From: JBQTKD01 sp963703165
GTDB lineage: Bacteria; Actinomycetota; Actinomycetes; Sporichthyales; Sporichthyaceae
Reading direction: 5' to 3'
Length of the DNA stretch: 64,000 bases
Assembly: GCA_963703165.1 (NCBI GenBank)
Contig: OY969798.1
Coordinates: 1,798,001 to 1,862,000, forward strand
Shown here: positions 59,469-64,000 of the stretch, one piece after another
Position numbering within the stretch: position 1 is the first letter of the stretch
How the letters are laid out: each line of letters starts with the position of its first letter
Notes under the pieces: generated by a model
Databases searched by the model: none
The model's input: the letters and a program-made list of their open reading frames with translations, nothing else
Told to the model about the DNA's origin: nothing
Position numbers and translations under genes: made by a program

Positions 59469-60125
59469 GTGAGCACACGGCCCAAGCAGGCGACGACGCT
59501 GTCCTACGCGCTGCTCGGCCTGCTGTCGGTGCGGTCCTGGACCGGGTACGAGATGACGCAGCAGGTGCGACACAGCCTGTCGCACGTCTGGCCGGCGTCG
59601 ACGGCGAACCTCTACCGCGAGCAGCAGCGCCTCGTCAGCCTCGGCTGGGCCGACGGAACCCAGGAGGCCGCGGGGCCCGAACGGACCCGCAACCGCTACA
59701 CGATCACCGCCGCCGGCCGGGACGCACTGCGCGACTGGCTCGACAGCCCACCCGGACCCACCAACCTCGACTCCGAGGCGCTGCTGCGGATCTGGTTCGC
59801 CGACGCCGGGAAGCCGGAGCAATTGGCCCAGTCGCTCCGCGCCGCCGCCGACGAGGCCCGCGCCGCGGTGGACCGCGTCGTCGAGGTCTTCGGGATCTAC
59901 CTCGCCGACCAGGGCGGCTTCCCGCAGCGCGCGCACCTGAACGCGATGGCAGGCGAACTGCTCGCCGACATGTTCGGGCTGCTCGAGATCCGGTTCTCCC
60001 GCATGGCGAACGAGGCCGAGCAGTGGGACTCCACCGAACGCACCGAGATGGACGAGGTCACCCGCGCCCGCATGCAGCGCGTCGTCAGCACCTACAGCCG
60101 GGCCGCCGGCTCCAGCCACCCCTGA
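59469..60125 (+). CDS. PadR-family transcriptional regulator
   Basis: The 218-residue protein has the PadR winged helix at the N-terminus: L-S-Y-A-L-L-G-L-L-S-V-R (~12-23), W-P-A-S-T-A-N-L-Y-R-E-Q-Q-R-L (~43-57) and N-R-Y-T-I-T-A-A-G-R-D-A-L (~78-90). A C-terminal dimerising helical region (~105-200) follows, as in the longer PadR members. The divergent HD gene is the clear target. TAGCCT (59456) lies 7 nt before GTG 59469, suggesting a leaderless message. Confidence 0.9.
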   Translation: MSTRPKQATTLSYALLGLLSVRSWTGYEMTQQVRHSLSHVWPASTANLYREQQRLVSLGWADGTQEAAGPERTRNRYTITAAGRDALRDWLDSPPGPTNLDSEALLRIWFADAGKPEQLAQSLRAAADEARAAVDRVVEVFGIYLADQGGFPQRAHLNAMAGELLADMFGLLEIRFSRMANEAEQWDSTERTEMDEVTRARMQRVVSTYSRAAGSSHP

Positions 60126-60133
60126 GACATCGA

Positions 60134-60191
60134 CTTCTGCCGGCAAGTCGGGGTATCACCGCCGCGCGATACCCCGACACGCCGGCAGAAG
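60134..60191. repeat. Palindromic repeat, copy 1 (upstream of the DUF559 gene)
   Basis: A 58-nt near-perfect palindrome has arms CTTCTGCCGGC plus GTCGGGGTATC and the inverse GATACCCCGAC plus GCCGGCAGAAG, with a 2x2 internal mismatch and a 10-nt loop. Related copies lie at 61228 and 61324. As RNA it is a very stable hairpin that could end the PadR transcript. Confidence 0.85.
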
Positions 60192-60231
60192 ATGACCCCT
60201 AGGACACCCACGGGGCAGCCCGAGCAGGTAG

Positions 60232-60266
60232 TTATCCACAGCGGGGGAGACCCCGGGTTTTCCACA
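60232..60266 (+). promoter_or_regulatory. Two DnaA-box-like sequences
   Basis: TTATCCACA (60232-60240) is a perfect DnaA box. TTTTCCACA (60258-60266) differs by one base. They are 26 nt apart, in the same direction, between palindromic repeat 1 and the DUF559 gene. Confidence 0.6.
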
Positions 60267-60318
60267 GATCTGAAACTGACCCGTGACGTCGAGGCGCCGG
60301 GCGTCCAAGGTCCGGGAC

Positions 60319-61218
60319 ATGGCACCCAGACCTTTCACACCGCCCGAACTGATGGTGGGTCCGTTCCTACGCCGCGATGGACTATCCGCCGGGCTGACTC
60401 CGGAGCAGCTCCGCTCAGCCTGTTGGCGGCGGCTGTTCCACACCGTGTACCTGCACAGGTCCGTACGGCTCACCGACGAGGTCAGACTGGCGGCGGTCAG
60501 GCTCATCTCGCCGGATCATGCGGTCGTTGCCGGGTTGACTGCCGCGTGGCTTTACGGCGTCTGGACTCCGGCGCCGGGCCAGGTCGTACCGCTGCACCTG
60601 GCGACGGCCTCGGGCAGTCCTAAGTTCACCACCGGCGGCATGCGAAACGGCCGGATGGTCGTCGATCTCGCGGACGTGGACGAGTTCCATGGAGTCCCGA
60701 TCATCAGCCCAATCCGGACCTGCTTCGGACTCATGACCAAGACCTCCCTGACGGAGGCCGTCGTCTGGGCGGATTCTTTTCTGCACAAGGGGCTGATCTG
60801 CGCGGGCGCCTTGGGTAGATACGCCGACGAACGGCCGCACTGGCCGTACGTGCGCATGATCCGACTCGCGTCGTCGCTCGCTCGCCCTGGGGCTGCCTCG
60901 CCGATGGAGTCGCGGCTGCGCATGGTCGTGGTGCTGGGCGGTCTGCCCGAGCCGCCGTTTCTCAACGTCGCGATCTACGACGAGGACGGGAATCTTCTCG
61001 GCATCGTCGACATGCATTACGACATTCCTTATTTCGGCATGGAGTACGACGGAGCGCAGCACGCCGAACCCGAGCACCACGTTGCCGACCTAGTTCGGGA
61101 GAACAAGCTGCTGACCGTCGGCCAGATGCCGTTGCTTCGGTACAGCGCACGCGACGTCTTCGGAGCACCGCAACGCATCGTCGCGGAGGTGGGCACGATG
61201 TTGCGCCGGGCCTCCTGA
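60319..61218 (+). CDS. AbiEi-like/DUF559 Vsr-type nuclease-domain protein
   Basis: The 299-residue protein has an N-terminal winged-helix-like part (R-S-A-C-W-R-R-L-F-H-T-V-Y-L-H, ~33-47; resembling AbiEi antitoxin N-termini), a middle region with I-S-P-I-R-T-C-F (~128-135), and a C-terminal DUF559/Vsr-like PD-(D/E)xK fold. The latter shows I-V-D-M-H-Y-D (~228-234), M-E-Y-D-G-A-Q-H (~239-246), D-L-V-R-E-N-K-L-L near 255, and G-Q-M-P-L-L-R-Y at the end. The acidic residues fit a nuclease active site. Start at ATG 60319; a GTG at 60283 is possible. It is bracketed by three palindromic repeats and preceded by DnaA-like boxes. Confidence 0.78.
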   Translation: MAPRPFTPPELMVGPFLRRDGLSAGLTPEQLRSACWRRLFHTVYLHRSVRLTDEVRLAAVRLISPDHAVVAGLTAAWLYGVWTPAPGQVVPLHLATASGSPKFTTGGMRNGRMVVDLADVDEFHGVPIISPIRTCFGLMTKTSLTEAVVWADSFLHKGLICAGALGRYADERPHWPYVRMIRLASSLARPGAASPMESRLRMVVVLGGLPEPPFLNVAIYDEDGNLLGIVDMHYDIPYFGMEYDGAQHAEPEHHVADLVRENKLLTVGQMPLLRYSARDVFGAPQRIVAEVGTMLRRAS

Positions 61219-61227
61219 AGCCCACTC

Positions 61228-61283
61228 GTGCCGGCACGTCGGGGTATCAGGAGCGCGCAATAGCCCGACCCGCCGGCAGAAGA
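61228..61283. repeat. Palindromic repeat, copy 2 (after the DUF559 gene)
   Basis: It begins GTGCCGGCACGTCGGGGTAT and ends CCGACCCGCCGGCAGAAGA. The right half matches copy 1 closely; the pairing is less perfect. It starts 10 nt after the DUF559 stop. Confidence 0.75.
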
Positions 61284-61323
61284 CGACACCCCGGGGCCCG
61301 AGAGCCCGCAGCCCCCGGCGCAA

Positions 61324-61381
61324 CTTCCGCCCGCATGTGGGGGTTTCGGTGACGCGGGATAGCCCCAATCGCCGGCAGAAG
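61324..61381. repeat. Palindromic repeat, copy 3 (beside htpX)
   Basis: CTTCCGCCCGC and GGGGGTTTC form the left half, GATAGCCCCAATC and GCCGGCAGAAG the right half. It is the most diverged copy. It ends 8 nt from the htpX stop and could end both convergent transcripts. Confidence 0.7.
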
Positions 61382-61389
61382 ACGGGCTG

Positions 61390-62253
61390 TCAGTGGCGGT
61401 GCGGAGGGCCGGCCATCTCCTCGAGGCGGGCGATGCGCTTGGCCATCGGGGGGTGGGTGGCGAACATGCTCGCGAGGCCACCGCGGAACGGGTTGGCGAT
61501 CATCAGGGCGCTGGCTGCCTCGATCTGCGGCTCCTTGGGCAGCGGACGGGCGGCGGTGCCGGCCTCGAGCTTGCGCAGTGCGCTCGCCAGGGCCAACGGG
61601 TCACCGGTGAGCTCGGCGCCGGATGTGTCGGCCTGGTACTCCCGCGAGCGGCTGATCGCCATCTGCAGCATGCCGGCGGCGATCGGACCGAGCAGCATGA
61701 TCAACAGGCCGACGATGGGATTGGGGCGGTCACGGTCGTTGCTGCCACCGATCGGCAGGAACATCGCGAAGTTGGCCAGGAACATGATCACCGAGGCGCA
61801 GGTGGCGGCGACCGAGGAGATCAGGATGTCGCGGTTGTAGACGTGCGACAGCTCGTGGCCCAGGACCCCGCGCAGCTCGCGCTCGTCGAGGATGCTGAGG
61901 ATGCCCTCGGTGCAGCAGACCGCGGCGTTGCGCGGGTTGCGTCCGGTCGCGAACGCGTTGGGGGCGGCGGTCGGTGAGATGTAGAGCGCGGGCATGGGTT
62001 GGCGGGCCGTCGTCGAGAGTTCCCGGACGATCCGGTACATGGCCGGCGCCTCGGCCTCACTGACCGGGCGGGCGTGCATCGCCCGCAGCGCCAGCTTGTG
62101 GCTGTTGAAGTACGAGTACCCGTTCAGGCCGAGCGCGAGGACCAGCGCGATCACCAGCCCGGTGGATCCGAACAACGACCCGGCACCGATGATCAGCGCC
62201 GAGAGCACGCCCAACAGCAGGGCGGTCTTGAGTCCGTTCCAGTGGCGGTGCAT
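61390..62253 (-). CDS. htpX: Membrane zinc protease HtpX
   Basis: The 287-residue M48 metallopeptidase degrades damaged membrane proteins. Two N-terminal membrane helices (~8-45) precede the catalytic motif H-E-L-S-H (~133-137). Two more helices follow (~145-165, 175-195), and the third zinc ligand Glu lies in S-R-E-Y-Q-A-D (~204-210). The end has F-A-T-H-P-P-M-A-K-R-I-A-R-L. All catalytic residues are intact. ATG 62253 opens the protein at the usual position. It is convergent with the DUF559 gene. Confidence 0.94.
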   Translation of the reverse strand: MHRHWNGLKTALLLGVLSALIIGAGSLFGSTGLVIALVLALGLNGYSYFNSHKLALRAMHARPVSEAEAPAMYRIVRELSTTARQPMPALYISPTAAPNAFATGRNPRNAAVCCTEGILSILDERELRGVLGHELSHVYNRDILISSVAATCASVIMFLANFAMFLPIGGSNDRDRPNPIVGLLIMLLGPIAAGMLQMAISRSREYQADTSGAELTGDPLALASALRKLEAGTAARPLPKEPQIEAASALMIANPFRGGLASMFATHPPMAKRIARLEEMAGPPHRH

Positions 62254-62352
62254 GTCCTGCTCCTTCTGTGCCCCGGGGGCCTGGGGGCGAGGCCGTCCGT
62301 TCACATGATGAACGTCAGGCGGGCGCTACCCGTTCCAGGCGCACCGAGAGCG

Positions 62353-64000
62353 CTACTTCGGGAGCGGCGCCCCGCCGGGCTGCTCGGTGCCGTTCACCGT
62401 CAGTTGGTAGGGGGCGTAGGCAGGGACCAGTTCGGCTCGGTCGTCCAGGCCGACGACGGCCACGACCGTCGGGTAGCTCGCGAACTCCTTCAGCTGCCCT
62501 CCGTCGAGCTGCAGTTCGAACATGCTCTTGTACGTCCGCACCAGCGCGCGGTTGCCCGCGCGGTCGATCCCGACCAGGCGGACGGTCCACCCCTCGTACT
62601 CCGGGGGGCCGCCGAGGGAGGTGAGGGCGAGCAGGGGGTCGTCGCGGAACTCCGGGGCCGGCATCGTCCGGAGCCCGCTGAAGGTCACCGTCCGCAGCTC
62701 GCGGCCCGTGAGGTCCTCACCGTTGGCGCGCAGCGTCACGTAGTCGGCGCCGTTGGGTGCCGCGCCCGGCAGGTCGTAGGCCGCGTCGTGCTTGAGGTTG
62801 ATCGCGGCTGCAAGACTGCGGGCGGTGATCCGCGCTTTCTCGATCCCCTTCACCTTCGCACCGGGCGTGGAGGCGAGATTGTCGAGCAGATTCATGAGCT
62901 GGTAGTCGCGCACGATGTCCATGACCGGGTCCTCGCTGCCCGGGCGCAGCTTCTGGACCGCGGCGGCGACCGAGTTCAGCCCCTGGTTCACCCCGTCGCG
63001 GTGCAGCGTGGTGATGATCTCCGGCCCGAAGCGGTCGCTGAGATAGAGCAGGAACGACCACGCGTTGCCGTAGTCGGCGAGCACATCCGAGCCGCCGCCC
63101 TCGTCCTCCCAGAGCGTCAAAGAGTTCTGCGGGCCACCGCACGGGATCGGGTTGGGATTTCCCTTACCCTTCGTCAGTCCGTATCCCTGGAAGCAATACA
63201 GGTGACTCTCGGCGCCTGTCTGGCGCACCGTCTTCGTGGTCTCGGCGTACCCGACGAGGGATTCGGCCATGTCCGAGAGACCCTCGTTGAGCCAGGTCGT
63301 CTCCTGCGGGTCCGTGTAGGACTGCAACAGGTGCTGGTACTCGTGGGCGAACGTCGCCTCGTACATTCGGGCACGCGCCGGGCGGGACTGGCAGATGTCC
63401 TCGTCGGGTTCGTTCTTCGGGTTCGCGCCGGTCCGGTGCTCCCAGTCGAACGCGTCGATGGACATCACGTTGCGGTTGGTCAGCTTGTTGAAGATCGGCG
63501 CGAAGAACCCGGCGATGTAGGTGCGGTTGTTCTCGAAGTCGTAGAAGTTGGCGTCGCGCACGTTGTCCACCAGCGTCACGGTGGAGTGGCCGGTGCCGCG
63601 GAAGTCCAGGCCCAGTGCCTCGATCTGCCCGATGGACAGGCTGCCGTCGGCGTTCGGTGCCTCGCTGAACGCCTTGTCCTCGACCGGCAACATCCGCTCG
63701 CTGAACTCGTCGACGAGGCGCTGCGCCTGAGCCTCCGTCACCACGGTCGGGTCCTTGCGGGTGGAACGGCAGTCGCCCTTCGGGAACGCGGTGCCTACGG
63801 AGACGTCGTCGGTGCCGCTGGCGACCCAGACCTCGAGCATCGGGCCGGATGCGACGAGCTTGTACTCCTTGAGGTAGATCCCGAGGGCCGGGAGCCCAGT
63901 GCGCGTGGTGTCGTCGATCGCCGGCCAGCGGCGCACGGTGCCCACGGACGGGGTGGTGGGCTCCTCGGCGGGCCGGGCGGCGGTGCGCTGCGCCAGCAGG
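62353..64000 (-). CDS. Zinc metallopeptidase (gluzincin-like), N-terminus outside the window
   Basis: A minus-strand frame of at least 549 codons is open to the window edge; a GTG at 63945 lies inside it but no true start is visible. The catalytic site is H-E-Y-Q-H-L-L-Q-S (63328-63354 region) followed by L-N-E-G-L-S-D-M-A-E with the likely third ligand Glu. Upstream is Y-D-F-E-N-N-R-T-Y-I-A-G-F-F-A; downstream are a helical region and a beta-rich C-terminal part. It is likely secreted, since such enzymes act outside the cell and the edge part is Ala/Pro/Thr-rich. It is the last gene in the window, 99 bp upstream of htpX in the same direction. Confidence 0.8.
   Translation of the reverse strand, partial: LLAQRTAARPAEEPTTPSVGTVRRWPAIDDTTRTGLPALGIYLKEYKLVASGPMLEVWVASGTDDVSVGTAFPKGDCRSTRKDPTVVTEAQAQRLVDEFSERMLPVEDKAFSEAPNADGSLSIGQIEALGLDFRGTGHSTVTLVDNVRDANFYDFENNRTYIAGFFAPIFNKLTNRNVMSIDAFDWEHRTGANPKNEPDEDICQSRPARARMYEATFAHEYQHLLQSYTDPQETTWLNEGLSDMAESLVGYAETTKTVRQTGAESHLYCFQGYGLTKGKGNPNPIPCGGPQNSLTLWEDEGGGSDVLADYGNAWSFLLYLSDRFGPEIITTLHRDGVNQGLNSVAAAVQKLRPGSEDPVMDIVRDYQLMNLLDNLASTPGAKVKGIEKARITARSLAAAINLKHDAAYDLPGAAPNGADYVTLRANGEDLTGRELRTVTFSGLRTMPAPEFRDDPLLALTSLGGPPEYEGWTVRLVGIDRAGNRALVRTYKSMFELQLDGGQLKEFASYPTVVAVVGLDDRAELVPAYAPYQLTVNGTEQPGGAPLPK

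Noticed and set aside
60232..60266. Replication origin (oriC) suggested by DnaA-like boxes
   Set aside because: Only two boxes, no AT-rich unwinding region and no dnaA, dnaN, gyrB or parAB genes nearby.
1..64000. CRISPR array, prophage or intact IS element
   Set aside because: No regularly spaced repeats, phage structural genes, integrase or transposase were seen on either strand.

Overview
The window is 64 kb of high-GC DNA with dense, short-spaced genes, many GTG and TTG starts and several promoters whose -10 box lies 6-7 nt before the start codon (leaderless mRNAs). Together with F420/LLM-type oxidoreductases, a PadR regulator, DUF222-HNH and DUF559 proteins and a low-molecular-weight ArsC, this points to an actinobacterium. 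A soil Frankiales/Sporichthya-like organism is possible, but that is inference only. There is no rRNA operon, intact insertion sequence, prophage or CRISPR array. One tRNA gene (Tyr, GTA) is present.

Layout. 0-9.7 kb holds mostly housekeeping and membrane functions: the N-terminus of a substrate-binding lipoprotein running off the left edge, a DUF3467 protein, a DUF445 membrane protein, a DHA2 drug-efflux transporter, an orphan OmpR-type response regulator, a carboxypeptidase-regulatory-like protein, an aldehyde dehydrogenase, a polyprenyl synthase and a DMT transporter. 9.8-13.6 kb holds ilvD, broken by a 1-nt frameshift in this sequence, then an arsenic cluster (arsC, aquaporin, ArsI/CadI-like protein, divergent arsR). 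13.6-25 kb holds an SDR/TetR pair with a clear operator, a DUF222-HNH protein, a coupled DUF1800-DUF1501 pair, purU, an HD protein, a degenerate ADP-ribosylglycohydrolase and a lipoprotein with a tandemly duplicated domain. 25.3-27.7 kb is a class A penicillin-binding protein.

27.7-45 kb is one catabolic island. It opens with an attenuator-like leader (13-residue leader peptide, then a U-tract terminator) ahead of an IlvN-like ACT protein. Then comes a plus-strand run of eight genes with almost all 4-nt overlaps: molybdenum hydroxylase M, S and L subunits, an F420/flavin LLM oxidoreductase, a SnoaL-like protein, an alpha/beta hydrolase, DUF1028 and an M20 peptidase. It converges on a minus-strand run of five genes (M20, PucR, DUF917, hydantoinase-A-like, PucR) and is followed by a branched-chain-amino-acid-type substrate-binding lipoprotein. 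The parts fit oxidative opening and hydrolysis of a cyclic, probably N-containing, substrate. The substrate cannot be read from the sequence.

45-64 kb holds an MpaB-like putative oxygenase, an epoxide-hydrolase-like protein, an enoyl-CoA hydratase remnant, an MFS transporter, an LLM oxidoreductase, a Fic protein with a perfect inverted repeat at its start, a thioesterase, HMG-CoA lyase, tRNA-Tyr, yajQ, HD and PNPOx proteins, two coupled nucleotidyltransferase-like genes, fumarylacetoacetase and an HD/PadR divergent pair. Next is a DUF559 nuclease-like gene bracketed by three related palindromic repeats and preceded by two DnaA-box-like sequences. The window ends with htpX and a zinc metallopeptidase that runs off the right edge.
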